DNA of 58,072 bases from a virus: positions 1-58,072 of the IMG/VR virus record IMGVR_UViG_3300035168_000117; one strand, given 5' to 3'. The stretch's first letter is position 1. The number at the start of each line of letters is the position of its first letter. Made by a program: the position numbers and the translations under genes. Below the pieces are notes generated by a model. The model saw only the letters and a program-made list of their open reading frames with translations. It was not told the origin of the DNA and did no database searches. This document shows positions 21,801-29,406 of the stretch, piece by piece.

Positions 21801-23712
21801 GCGCGGCGAGACCATCCGCGGTCTCGGTCAGCGGCTTCAGAACCGCGAGCTGGCGCTCTGTCATCCGGCGCTGGACATCGTCCGGGGAAAGCTGATCGAT
21901 GAGCGGGCCGGCGAGTTCCGAGCGGCGATTGAGGTCGATCCGATCGCGCTCCCGCTGTGCCGGCGTGATCTCCTGTGAGAGGCCGATCCGGCGCTCATAA
22001 TCGGACAGCGAGCCCGCGCCCGGCGCCTGGAGAGCGGCCTGCGCCTGGCGCGGCAACTCGACAGTGCGGAACGTCGGAAGCAAAGCATCGAGCCCGGCGC
22101 CGAGGCCATCGAGCGCCTTGCCCGGAAGCGACGTGAAAGCCTCCCATCCGCGCGCGAGAAGCCCGGTCGAATCCTTTGCCTTTCGGACCTCTTCGTCGAA
22201 GAGGCGCGTCTTCATCGCTGCGGCTTCCGAAAATCGCCCCATTTGCTCCAGCGCGGTCACCGTCTCCTTCGTCGCCAGCGACACCGGGCCGAATCGGCGC
22301 TCGAATGCGCCGAGCCCCTGGTCCCCTACGATCTTCACGATTTCCGCATAGGCGTCGGAAAGCTCGAGCCCGAACGCATGGGAAAAGCGCGGCGCGTCGC
22401 TGAGAAGCGTCGGGATATTCTCGACTCCGATTCCGGCCTGGGCGATTTGTGCCGCGCCGGAGACGGCCTGTCCGCGCGACATCGAGCCGGAGCGCGCCGT
22501 CGCATCGGCGATCGCGGAAAGCTGTCCAGCCGACGCGCCAGCGGCGCGGCCGACGCCATTGAGCGCGCGCTCCAGCTCGGCCTGCTGATCGCGGAATCGC
22601 ATCACGGCGACGCCTGCAGTCCCGACGACGGCGGCGAGAATGGTGAGGGGATGCGTCGCGACGCGCAGCGCGGTCGAGCCGACCTCGGCGATAGCCGCCT
22701 TGGCGCCGACGCTCGACGATGCGAGAGCGTCATAGATCTGCCCGGCCTGAGATGTCGCGATCTGAGGGAGCGACGCTCCCATGAACCCCATGGTCAGCAC
22801 GTCCTGTAGCTGCCTCGACAGGTTCGTCCATTCGTGGCGCGCGAGCCCGACGGATTTCGCGTTGTCGTTCACGCCTTTCGTCACGCGCTCCAGCGGATCG
22901 GCTGTCGTGACGCGGGCGCCGACGATCTGCGTCACCGCGTCCTCTGTTGCGGATGTGGTCGCGCCAGCCGCCCCCGCCGCAACGGAGAAGCGCCCCATCG
23001 CGTCGCGCTGGCGCTCGACGCTGCGCGTCACGTCATCGATCGCAGCGGCTTCGGCCGCCGCCTGCCGGGTCACAAGCGCGGCCGCGGCGTCGAATGTCCC
23101 CGTCGCCGCCATGATATCGTTCCCGGCCATCTCATAACCGGCGCCGACCGCCATCGCCGCAGATTCCGCGCGCCCGGCCGCAGCGGAGAGCCGATCGAAC
23201 GCGACGGTCGCCGCGCCGGCCCGCGCCGTCGCCAGAGAGACGCCTGCCGCGGCGTCGCCGAGCGCGCCAGATGAAGCGGCCGCGACGGGGTGGGTCATGA
23301 CGGCGCTATCCGCGGCTCGCACGGCAGCGGCGTCACGGCCGACGCCGGCCCCGGCGCCGACATGCCTGTCCAGCCGCATCAGCGCGTCGGTCGCGGCGGC
23401 TGCGGAATCCTCCACTTCCGTCGCCATCTTGTCCGCGGCGCTCCCGGCAGCAACAGCGCCGAGCGCGGCGTCCTTCCCGACTTTCGCGAAGGCGCCGCTC
23501 ATCTTCGCGGCGTTGTCCTCGAGCTTCTTCGCCGCCGCGTCGACTCCGCCGCCGATGGTCTTGAACGCGCCCGTCGTTCCGAGCGCCATGCGAGTCGCCT
23601 GATCTTCGAACTTGCGCGCGCTCGCCGCGAGCTTGTCGAGGGTGAGCGCGCCCTTCTCGGCCTGAGAGGAATCGATGGCGAGGCCGAGCGTCGCGACATC
23701 AGGCGTTGTCAC
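18829..23712 (-). CDS. tape measure protein with internal muramidase-like domain
   Basis: At 1627 aa this is the largest gene. It is alanine-rich and helical, with a central hydrophobic stretch (LTILAAVVGTAGVAVMRF), and fits a tape measure that sets tail length (about 0.24 micrometres by the usual 0.15 nm per residue). Residues about 1010-1110 (ARDAIAAIESRGSGDYSAIG, RGYGRYQVMG, AVFDRQFGASVARYGS) resemble a lytic transglycosylase/lysozyme fold with Glu near 1020. It would help the tip cross the cell wall. Start is GTG 23712, overlapping the end of the frameshifted chaperone frame by 14 bases, as in lambda T-H. The C-terminus is glycine-rich. Confidence 0.93.
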   Translation of the reverse strand: MTTPDVATLGLAIDSSQAEKGALTLDKLAASARKFEDQATRMALGTTGAFKTIGGGVDAAAKKLEDNAAKMSGAFAKVGKDAALGAVAAGSAADKMATEVEDSAAAATDALMRLDRHVGAGAGVGRDAAAVRAADSAVMTHPVAAASSGALGDAAAGVSLATARAGAATVAFDRLSAAAGRAESAAMAVGAGYEMAGNDIMAATGTFDAAAALVTRQAAAEAAAIDDVTRSVERQRDAMGRFSVAAGAAGATTSATEDAVTQIVGARVTTADPLERVTKGVNDNAKSVGLARHEWTNLSRQLQDVLTMGFMGASLPQIATSQAGQIYDALASSSVGAKAAIAEVGSTALRVATHPLTILAAVVGTAGVAVMRFRDQQAELERALNGVGRAAGASAGQLSAIADATARSGSMSRGQAVSGAAQIAQAGIGVENIPTLLSDAPRFSHAFGLELSDAYAEIVKIVGDQGLGAFERRFGPVSLATKETVTALEQMGRFSEAAAMKTRLFDEEVRKAKDSTGLLARGWEAFTSLPGKALDGLGAGLDALLPTFRTVELPRQAQAALQAPGAGSLSDYERRIGLSQEITPAQRERDRIDLNRRSELAGPLIDQLSPDDVQRRMTERQLAVLKPLTETADGLAALGERAAAAKTAVAQISTALANFQTPAERMRQDSELAVRSIGAYSFEQRASIATEQARVATLRQTHDETLAAIAAEGARNAALAESARRLDDMAREAHDRAQLRGLSTLQAGLAELDIRYGRLREQSAPQDAGRIEALRQQERLDRLSQSATSAIDSAMPQEAQLRGLRDSLDAIRKLTDSKDGLAALGDRANDVTEAISRLNVAMALASVSVVDRINLESDLRLREIDAQSRQSFSLMAAVTAQRAFLAEIERSHSVLAAATAAQNALNEAVASANAEASRFAKSARDQLYVLQGETPFERAMRRIDIQEREMRQRLVPGAEDVRLTPLMLGFDRAGNAVTRFASVLEAVIARISPERAAPVPAFVAGGLDLSRARDAIAAIESRGSGDYSAIGPRTASGDRGYGRYQVMGANIPTWTQAALGRELTPQQFLADPTAQDAVFDRQFGASVARYGSVSDAASVWFTGRPLAQGAAANDNLGTTGASYVSRFLNGYSGPGGSLSVIDSTSARDIGVGVNDLRMSEYISSFTDALQKENQSIERQRVLLDAQNGVYGLSAEKTAEMTKEVELLTQAQQQGATKQELVNRFGADGARMYDELRGKIHDTAQAYAALTKRQEEQRRLRENLDLARGTVNDTLSGGIRAIAHRQDVGAALEQSMSSAMDRLIDAQTSRFTESLLGQTGSTNGGFLGDLLGLGKDRTTAQMDVNAGVVNVNGGVAGGVPGAAPNSAGAGGGGLLGAISSLFGGGSLPTVAQGGMGPDMPAAMATSSGGGGGLLSSIGSLFSFADGGVMTSGGELPLHRNSTGGVATSPQIALFGEGRHPEAFIPMVDPAGIHVRLDPAGGAHVELPGGRGIPAVLTGPGSPEERALRLAGATPFAFAEGGVMTPGGAMTLPSLRDIGRERDLGPPQTPQAPQSYGERPAGGSGQMPQTQVTLVGAQGEAEVRETRRRDGGVSLEIQLKRAVKKMVANGELDRELGASFGMRRSARPF

Positions 23713-24181
23713 TGGCCCCTCCTTTCTTCCGCTTCACCGTCACAACCTTCGTCATGCGGTGCAACCCGTCCTTGATCTCGCGCTGCTTCTCGGCAAGGCT
23801 CGCCGCTTCCGCCGATTGCTTGGCGAGATAGAGATCGTCGAGCTCTTCGATCAGCTCGATTTCCCACGGCGCCAGCCGGCGCCGCGACATGCGCAGGAAC
23901 GCATCGATATCCGGCCATTCGACGGGAGACGGCCCGGACATCCCCGGCGCCTTACGACGCCTCAGACGAGCCCAGATATCCCAGACATGCCGAAGCGCGT
24001 CGGGGAACAGCGGCGTCGCGAGCTCCGCCTCGAGTTCGGCGACGACATCCTGCCGGTTCTTTCGATGGGCGCGGGCGAGGCGCGATTCCAATCGGTCGCG
24101 CCGCGTCCTGCCCTCATCGAGATAGTCGAGATAGAAGGTGCGCTCGGCGTAGCCGATCAGGCGTCGGCCGAGCGCGTCGTA
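23699..24181 (-). CDS. tail assembly chaperone, -1 frame extension (lambda T-like)
   Basis: This frame has no usable start of its own. It reads on from a -1 shift at the end of the upstream chaperone: 160 residues beginning YDALGRRLIGYAERTFYLDY, with HVWDIWARLRRRKAPG and WEIELIEELDDLYLAKQ downstream. It ends 14 bases inside the tape measure gene. The arrangement equals lambda G/GT, where a small fraction of ribosomes shift to make a longer chaperone that escorts the tape measure. Codon use stays coding-like throughout, and upstream of the shift point the frame turns to arginine-rich antisense-like sequence. Confidence 0.72.
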   Translation of the reverse strand, partial: YDALGRRLIGYAERTFYLDYLDEGRTRRDRLESRLARAHRKNRQDVVAELEAELATPLFPDALRHVWDIWARLRRRKAPGMSGPSPVEWPDIDAFLRMSRRRLAPWEIELIEELDDLYLAKQSAEAASLAEKQREIKDGLHRMTKVVTVKRKKGGASDNA

Positions 24182-24591
24182 AAAGCCTGATCGTCGCTCA
24201 GGAATTCGAGCGCCTGGACCAGGAGAGCGCCCTTCTTCGGATCGGAGAGGAGCTTGCGCGCGTTCTCCGGCGAGAACGGATAGACCGCGCCGCCGAATTT
24301 GAACTCGCTCCACCCGAGGAGGCGATCGACGACGAAGGCGATGTTGCGGTCGCGCACTGCGGCGACGGACTCTTCCGGGGCGGTCCATTTCTTGCCGTTG
24401 ACGCGGGCCTGCTCCTGCTCGTGCTCGCGATGTAGCCGTTCGCGAGACATGCGGTTGCGCTGCTCGATCGTCTTCTCGTGGCCGGGCCCGGCGAACGTCC
24501 ATGTCCAGTCCGACGGCTTGCCCTTGATGACGACCGTCATCGTCGCCTCGTCGGAATAGTCCAGGTCGGAGAGGTCGAATTCCTTGCTCAT
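24157..24591 (-). CDS. tail assembly chaperone (lambda G-like)
   Basis: The 144-aa acidic protein (MSKEFDLSDLDYSDEATMTV at the start, RDRNIAFVVDRLLGWSEFKF in the middle) lies between the tail tube and the tape measure, the fixed place of the G-type chaperone. Its last codons run through GCT TTT ACG, where a -1 slip would extend it into the frame ending at 23699. It would coat and hold the tape measure until the tube polymerises. Confidence 0.82.
   Translation of the reverse strand: MSKEFDLSDLDYSDEATMTVVIKGKPSDWTWTFAGPGHEKTIEQRNRMSRERLHREHEQEQARVNGKKWTAPEESVAAVRDRNIAFVVDRLLGWSEFKFGGAVYPFSPENARKLLSDPKKGALLVQALEFLSDDQAFTTRSADA
24179..24187 (-). promoter_or_regulatory. candidate -1 ribosomal frameshift site
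   Basis: The minus strand reads GGCTTTTAC. In the chaperone frame this is GCT TTT ACG. The Phe-tRNA on TTT can re-pair one base back on TTT, after which TAC opens the -1 frame. The P-site Ala codon re-pairs poorly, so this is not a perfect heptamer; the site is inferred from the frame layout. Confidence 0.55.
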
Positions 24592-24604
24592 AATTCTTCC
24601 CCGA

Positions 24605-25105
24605 TCAGGCGCCGACGGTGTCGACGGAATAGACGCCGGTGTTGATGCCGATGTTGAAGTTTCGACGCGTGACGTTCGACCCGTTGCCGAGGTTAGCCTG
24701 ACGCGTCATGACCATTCCGGCGTAATAGTCGACCGACTCCGTGTAGCTGTCGCCGCGCGCGTCGTCATAGATGACCTTGAAATAGTAGTCGTAATCGGTC
24801 TTCTCGGCGTCGATCAGCGCATTCTGGCCGTCGTCGAGCGGGTCGCGTCCGACGACGACATTCTGGGTGCCGCCGTTGCGCGGCCCCTTGATCTTGCGGA
24901 CCCGGCGGTTCTTGAGCGCCGTGAAGGTGATCTCGTCCGACGAGTCGCCGATCGTGCCGAGGTCTTCGACCTCCTCGACCTCCGTCCAGCCCGTGACCGC
25001 TTCGAAATGCGCGATTGCCGCCGCCTCGCTCATCGCATTGATCGCGTCGACATCGGCCTGTGGACCGATAAAAAACCGCGCGCCCGCGGTGGTTTCTACT
25101 GCCAT
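24605..25105 (-). CDS. major tail tube protein
   Basis: From ATG 25105 the product is 166 aa (MAVETTAGARFFIGPQADVD at the start; later GWTEVEEVEDLGTIGDSSDE and NALIDAEKTDYDYYFKVIYD). It is the expected beta-rich tail tube subunit. GGGGA lies 7 bases before ATG 25105. The frame stays open to a GTG at 25213 with its own GAGG, adding 36 residues (including LDSAGVPLLDSNGVQ); that extension may be a translated leader, but tube proteins of this type usually begin at MAVETT. Neighbours (terminator upstream, chaperones downstream) support the call. Confidence 0.85.
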   Translation of the reverse strand: MAVETTAGARFFIGPQADVDAINAMSEAAAIAHFEAVTGWTEVEEVEDLGTIGDSSDEITFTALKNRRVRKIKGPRNGGTQNVVVGRDPLDDGQNALIDAEKTDYDYYFKVIYDDARGDSYTESVDYYAGMVMTRQANLGNGSNVTRRNFNIGINTGVYSVDTVGA

Positions 25106-25238
25106 TTTACGTCCCCTTTCCAGGTTGAGATAGAGTATCTGCACCCCGTTGCTGTCGAGCAGCGGCACGCCGGCGCTGTCCAGGACCGGCGCGATATATC
25201 GTGTGATCGCCACTGCTATTGCCTCGCGGCCGAAGAAA

Positions 25239-25664
25239 TCATGCCGTGAACGCGCGCCAAAGAATGGTTACTGGAGTCCGCGTCCATTTTTCTTCGGAGA
25301 TAGACGCGCCGACGCTCGGCCTGCCGTCGATCTTCAGCGTGAAGCTCCCATCGCCCGGCCGCAGCGGCGTTCCCCTCTTGAAGTGCGCCGCTATGGCGGC
25401 CCCGATCTGCGCCGGCTTGATCGCGCCGGAACCCCGCGGCGTCACGACAGCGACCTGAAAGATCCCGCGCATCAGCGTCGAGGCGCGGTTCCCGATAAAG
25501 GGCGAGATGTTCCGGTTCGGGAGATAATCGACCGCGAGCCATGTCCCCGCCGGCGGGTCGAACGGCACATCGGGCCAAGCGATCGGCAGCGGCGGCGCGA
25601 AGGTCATGTCTTCCAAATGCTTGAAAAGCAACACAGGGATGGCGACTTCCGGCGCCTCGCTCAT
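25239..25664 (-). CDS. tail terminator-like protein (DUF4128 type)
   Basis: The 141-aa product (PVLLFKHLEDMTFAPPLPIA, WLAVDYLPNRNISPFIG, MRGIFQVAVVTPRGSG) has the pattern of phage tail-terminator-like DUF4128 proteins, which cap the tube at its head-proximal end. Start ATG 25664 has GGGAG 9 bases upstream. It lies directly before the tube gene, as expected. The genes that would normally precede it are pushed away by the HNH insertion. Confidence 0.82.
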   Translation of the reverse strand: MSEAPEVAIPVLLFKHLEDMTFAPPLPIAWPDVPFDPPAGTWLAVDYLPNRNISPFIGNRASTLMRGIFQVAVVTPRGSGAIKPAQIGAAIAAHFKRGTPLRPGDGSFTLKIDGRPSVGASISEEKWTRTPVTILWRAFTA

Positions 25665-25678
25665 CGTGCTACGCTCCC

Positions 25679-25903
25679 ATGATGCGCGATGACGACGCCC
25701 CGCCCCTGATGACCGACGCAGAGATCCATGCTCTGTTCAAACGGTTCATCGAGACGACGGGAGACCGTCACGCCGAGACTGAACTCGGCGAGAAGACGTT
25801 GCGCTCCGTCGAGCGGTTCGTCGTTTGCTGTATGCTGATGATGTTCAAAGAGGTCGATCGCGCTAACGCGAGTTCGAACGAACAGCCGCCTTCGCGCGAC
25901 TGA
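25679..25903 (+). CDS. small helical protein on the opposite strand (74 aa)
   Basis: This + strand frame starts 14 bases from the divergent terminator gene and ends 41 bases inside the convergent HNH gene. The product (MMRDDDAPPLMTDAEIHALF, then KRFIETTGDRHAETELGEKT) is acidic/helical and ends with a basic tail. No clear Shine-Dalgarno is seen. It may have come in with the HNH element. Family unknown. Confidence 0.5.
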   Translation: MMRDDDAPPLMTDAEIHALFKRFIETTGDRHAETELGEKTLRSVERFVVCCMLMMFKEVDRANASSNEQPPSRD

Positions 25904-26798
25904 CCGCTTCGGCGGCCGCCAAGTACTCTTCCAACTCAGGCCTTCCGCATCTCTTCACACCGTAGCGCCGGTGGAACTGGGTATGGCACGTCTTGCAAAG
26001 CGTTATCCCGTTCGACACCGACCACCTGAGTTCCTTGTTCGCGCAATGTGGCTCTACATGATGCGCGTTGAGGTTCCCGCCGCTGTCGTCGCCGCACTTT
26101 TGGCACGTGAAACCATCGCGCTCATATACGGCCATTCGCCAAGCCGACTGTTTGAACGCATCTCGGCGGGCTTCTCGTTCCGCATCTGATATGTCTTCGC
26201 GCCAGTTCGGGTTGCTGTCACCACTGTATGGGCGAACCTCGCTCAGAGGCTTCATTTTCACCATATTGCTTTTCAGAATGCGCTCAATAACAGCCCGCGA
26301 CACAGAGAACTTATCCGCGACAGAATCGACGCTTCCGCCGTCGGCACGATATGCGGACACGACCTTACGTTCGTTCAGAACTATACGATTCTTGGCCCGC
26401 GCTCCGCGCTTCGTCTCATTGTGATGGCGGATTCTAATCCCGCCTTCTCTCAACCGGCGCAAAACTGTCGAACATTCAACGCCGAGGTCGCTGCCGATAT
26501 CTGTCGCGTTCATCCGGCAAATTTCATAAAGCCACGCGGCCCTAACAAGATTGAATGGCGCTCTCGCCGACCGAACAACCCGCCCCTTCCTGCCGTCTCT
26601 CCTGGGTATGCCGAGTTTCTTTATGATTTGGTTGAGGGTCTCGACACAACACCCGATCTCGGCGGCAATATCTCCCACCGGACGCGCCTTTACCGAATAT
26701 TGGAGATCGAGCCATTCACGGTCTACGGCGTATGGCCGCCCTTGTGTGCGCCCACGGTTGCCTACTGTGTCCTGCTGCAATAGATTCGCATCAGCCAT
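25863..26798 (-). CDS. HNH homing-type endonuclease with HTH modules (311 aa)
   Basis: Residues about 225-285 form the HNH nuclease (YERDGFTCQKCGDDSGGNLN, AHHVEPHCANKELRW, NGITLCKTCHTQFHRRYG), with two CxxC knuckles and the catalytic HH. Upstream lie at least three HTH-like repeats (VGDIAAEIGCCVETLNQIIK; ATDIGSDLGVECSTVLRRLR; VDSVADKFSVSRAVIERILK), a layout typical of free-standing homing endonucleases. Its GC is clearly lower than that of the structural genes. It separates the neck gene at 26862 from the tail terminator at 25239, which are normally adjacent. Confidence 0.88.
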   Translation of the reverse strand: MADANLLQQDTVGNRGRTQGRPYAVDREWLDLQYSVKARPVGDIAAEIGCCVETLNQIIKKLGIPRRDGRKGRVVRSARAPFNLVRAAWLYEICRMNATDIGSDLGVECSTVLRRLREGGIRIRHHNETKRGARAKNRIVLNERKVVSAYRADGGSVDSVADKFSVSRAVIERILKSNMVKMKPLSEVRPYSGDSNPNWREDISDAEREARRDAFKQSAWRMAVYERDGFTCQKCGDDSGGNLNAHHVEPHCANKELRWSVSNGITLCKTCHTQFHRRYGVKRCGRPELEEYLAAAEAVSRAKAAVRSNSR

Positions 26799-26861
26799 AT
26801 CGAACCTCTGCCGTTCGAGTGGTTAGGGCGGCACAGGTGTTACCAGCACCGTGTCGCCCGG

Positions 26862-27287
26862 CTATTTTACCGCATTTTTCGCTTCGCGCACTGATTCAGA
26901 AACGATTTCTCCCCAATTCTGCGCGGCGAGTCTAACCATAGCGCGGGGTGCCATCTTCTCCGTTCCGAACTCGACGAAGATCGAGTAACTGGCGGAAAAC
27001 GACATCCAAATTGTTGCGCTGAGAGGAGCCCCCGCAATCACGAGATTGATAGGCCCCGCATCGACTGCATATGTCTTTCCTGCCGCTCCTCTCGACTCCG
27101 GCATGATTGCCGAGGCACCAGACAACGAAGCTGTCCACGAATGAACGAGATATCCGGTGTCGATCGGGGTTCGCGACATGACCTCTTCGTTGAGCTTCTG
27201 TGCTGAAAGGCGAAAGACGGCCTCGATCCGTTCCTTCGTCGCGCGGACCCACGCGTCAACTTCTGCGGAGAATGTCTTCTGCGCCAT
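26862..27287 (-). CDS. HK97 gp10-like neck/tail-completion protein
   Basis: The 141-aa product has RTPIDTGYLVHSWTASLSG and YSIFVEFGTEKMAPRAMVRL, the two signatures of HK97 gp10-like proteins that act at the head-tail junction. It overlaps the preceding small gene by 32 bp. It is followed by the HNH insertion rather than the terminator directly. Confidence 0.88.
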   Translation of the reverse strand: MAQKTFSAEVDAWVRATKERIEAVFRLSAQKLNEEVMSRTPIDTGYLVHSWTASLSGASAIMPESRGAAGKTYAVDAGPINLVIAGAPLSATIWMSFSASYSIFVEFGTEKMAPRAMVRLAAQNWGEIVSESVREAKNAVK

Positions 27288-27462
27288 TCAGCCGCGCCTC
27301 CTCCGCCGCGTCGGCCTCCTTTTCCGCGATGACGCGCTTCGCCATCGCGACATGCTCTTCGGCCCCGTCGATCCTGCCGACGGCGAGTTCCATTTCGCGC
27401 AGAAAATCGCGCCATTCTTGAATCGGCGCGAAATAGCCCGGCGGATCGATAAACGCCATCAT
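27256..27462 (-). CDS. small acidic helical protein (68 aa)
   Basis: MMAFIDPPGYFAPIQEWRDF opens the protein, followed by a charged helix (AKRVIAEKEADAAEEARL). It is coupled to the upstream head gene by ATGA at 27459 and overlaps the gp10-like gene. It is a virion-module gene of unknown role. Confidence 0.65.
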   Translation of the reverse strand: MMAFIDPPGYFAPIQEWRDFLREMELAVGRIDGAEEHVAMAKRVIAEKEADAAEEARLNGAEDILRRS

Positions 27463-29159
27463 CGCAAGACCCTCTCGGCCTCCACCGCGATACTAGATAG
27501 GAACGAGCGGGCGACAGGGGAGGGCTTTCTGGCGTCTGCCAGCTCGTATTTATACGCAGACAGCACGCCAAGATTATGAAGAACGAGGCTCATTGCATGC
27601 GAATGCGAGGCGGCAAGCTCGTCTATCAATTTGTTCCGAACAGCCGGATCGTCGCGGAGTTCGCTAAGCTTCGCCTTCATCCGATCTATGACGAAGCTGC
27701 TGGCGGCCTTGATCTTACGCTGAGCCACCCGATCGGTCAATTTACGCGCCGCCTCGGCATAGTACGATGATCCGTCGTGACCATGCGCCCAAAGTCCTTT
27801 CAAACCTGGGAGCGACACGAGCATGAAGATGTCCTGGTCCGAAAAGGAGGTCGACCCCGGATGATTATGGTGGACCATGATCTCCCGAGACGGATCGCGT
27901 AGCGCCGCCCCCGTCTCGGCAGAGATTCCGACCTTCGATCGCTCTCCAGAATTGTCTTCCAAGACGGCGCCCGTCGACAGATCGAATGCTCGCAAGAACT
28001 CCCTGCCTTCGCGCCGCCCGTTCTCCAAGACGAACGATTTCGCCGCTGCGTCGAGGGAGGGAATGTCGACCTTTGGCTTTTCCGGCGGACGGGGCGGCGG
28101 GGCCGGCGACGGCGGCGGCGAGACTGGCCCGGCGCTCGAGATGAGCTTGCGAACGTAGTTGATCTTCACCTCTTCACGACAGCGGCACTGCACCTCGTCG
28201 TAAGGCGCGTGCATCTGCGGGGCCATGCCGGCAGGCACCGCATAGGCCTGCCGCCATGGCACGCCCTTGCGGTTCAGGCGCTCGACATCGCGGTGATTGT
28301 GACGGACCCGCTCATCACCGGCGGAGTGCGGGATCTTCAGGAGGTCTTGCTCCTGCACCTGCCCCTTGTCGATCGCCTGCTCGTAGGCTTCGATCTTTGC
28401 CGCGCCGAGCGCGCGGATCGTCTCCGTCCGCGAGATCGTGTCGGCGCGATATTTCAGCGAGCGCGATCGATACGCCGCGACCATCTTCGCGCGGGTCTCG
28501 GCCGGGATCGGCTTCCCGTCCCTGATCGCGCGCAGGACGGCGGCATCAAATCGCTTGTCCCTGAGCCCGCGGCCGAGCGCGTTGCGCAGATCGGCGGGAT
28601 CGGTCGAGACGAGTTCGGCGGCATAGCGCCTCTGCCATTGCTCCTGAGTCGAGGTCAACCCGATGACGCCGCCGGCGCGCTTCTTCGTCCGCGGGTCGAT
28701 GCGCCCGACAAGATCCAGCGCGGTGTCGCGCGGGTTGCGCCCGGCCTCTAAGCCGGCGCGCATGTGCTCGCGGATCATATTCCGCTGATCGTCGACGATC
28801 TCCGTCACCAGCGTCGAGGATTTGTCACGCGCCCATGCCTCGGCGCGCGGAGATCGGATGTCGAACAAAATCCTGATCAGCGCGCCATCGGAGCCACGCG
28901 CCGCTGGGATCGTGTCTGCAACCGCCGACCCGCCGGCGCCATAGGCCGCGACGATCTCATTGCGGAGAGGCGCGAAGTCGTTCGGATCGAGTCCAACGGC
29001 GCGCAGCGCTCCCTCGATATCGCCGACGCGCAGCCTGTCTTCGAGCTGCTTGATCGACACCTTGTCGGCTATGCGCTGAATCGCGGCGAGGAACGCATCG
29101 CGGATGCGCGGCTCGAATTGGTCGAGCAGAGCGTCGATGGGGTCGCGATTTGACGGCAT
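27459..29159 (-). CDS. head morphogenesis protein (SPP1 gp7/Mu F-like) fused to a JAMM/RadC-like domain
   Basis: In this 566-aa protein, residues about 100-345 match the phage head-morphogenesis (SPP1 gp7/MuF) region: LKYRADTISRTETIRALGAA, GDERVRHNHRDVERLN and a terminal EVQCRCREEV. After a proline-rich linker (PPPSPAPPPRPPEKP), residues about 375-470 carry REIMVHHNHPGSTSFSDQDI. This is the HxHP...SxxD signature of JAMM/MPN metalloproteases, closest in look to the RadC box. Glu residues upstream (REFLRAF, SREIM) could complete it. The MuF part enters the capsid near the portal; the C-terminal domain is then a candidate ejected or packaged effector or isopeptidase. The start is coupled to the upstream gene by TGATG. 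Confidence 0.85.
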   Translation of the reverse strand: MPSNRDPIDALLDQFEPRIRDAFLAAIQRIADKVSIKQLEDRLRVGDIEGALRAVGLDPNDFAPLRNEIVAAYGAGGSAVADTIPAARGSDGALIRILFDIRSPRAEAWARDKSSTLVTEIVDDQRNMIREHMRAGLEAGRNPRDTALDLVGRIDPRTKKRAGGVIGLTSTQEQWQRRYAAELVSTDPADLRNALGRGLRDKRFDAAVLRAIRDGKPIPAETRAKMVAAYRSRSLKYRADTISRTETIRALGAAKIEAYEQAIDKGQVQEQDLLKIPHSAGDERVRHNHRDVERLNRKGVPWRQAYAVPAGMAPQMHAPYDEVQCRCREEVKINYVRKLISSAGPVSPPPSPAPPPRPPEKPKVDIPSLDAAAKSFVLENGRREGREFLRAFDLSTGAVLEDNSGERSKVGISAETGAALRDPSREIMVHHNHPGSTSFSDQDIFMLVSLPGLKGLWAHGHDGSSYYAEAARKLTDRVAQRKIKAASSFVIDRMKAKLSELRDDPAVRNKLIDELAASHSHAMSLVLHNLGVLSAYKYELADARKPSPVARSFLSSIAVEAERVLR

Positions 29160-29395
29160 CAGGCCGCAGCGGTCTCGTCAACGAGGATTTTGACGATACC
29201 GCGAAGCATCTCGATCTTGAACTCGTCCCCTTCGACGAGCACATGACCCGCTGCATCGACCGCAAGGACACGTACGACGCCCGCCTCTTCATCCGCGCAG
29301 ACGACATTCTTCAAGAGCGAGCCGTCCAGATAGACGCGCGCATTTATGAGACCCGGACGATAGTCCGGGTCGTTCGGATCGGCTGAAACGCGCAT
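29159..29395 (-). CDS. small head-module protein (78 aa)
   Basis: ATG 29395 is chosen because GGCGAG precedes it and the longer frame to 29563 is antisense-like. The product (MRVSADPNDPDYRPGLINAR, LDGSLLKNVVCADEEAGVVR) is predicted beta-rich and small, as for accessory capsid proteins. No family is assigned. Confidence 0.65.
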   Translation of the reverse strand: MRVSADPNDPDYRPGLINARVYLDGSLLKNVVCADEEAGVVRVLAVDAAGHVLVEGDEFKIEMLRGIVKILVDETAAA

Positions 29396-29406
29396 CGTCT
29401 CGCCTA

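Noticed and set aside
24182-24502. 5' part of the T-like frame as part of an independent gene.
   Set aside because: Upstream of the slip site it is arginine-rich and antisense-like, and it has no plausible start; only the part after the -1 shift is coding-like.
25106-25213. 36-residue N-terminal extension of the tail tube protein.
   Set aside because: The family normally starts at MAVETT, and ATG 25105 has its own ribosome site; kept only as a possible translated leader.
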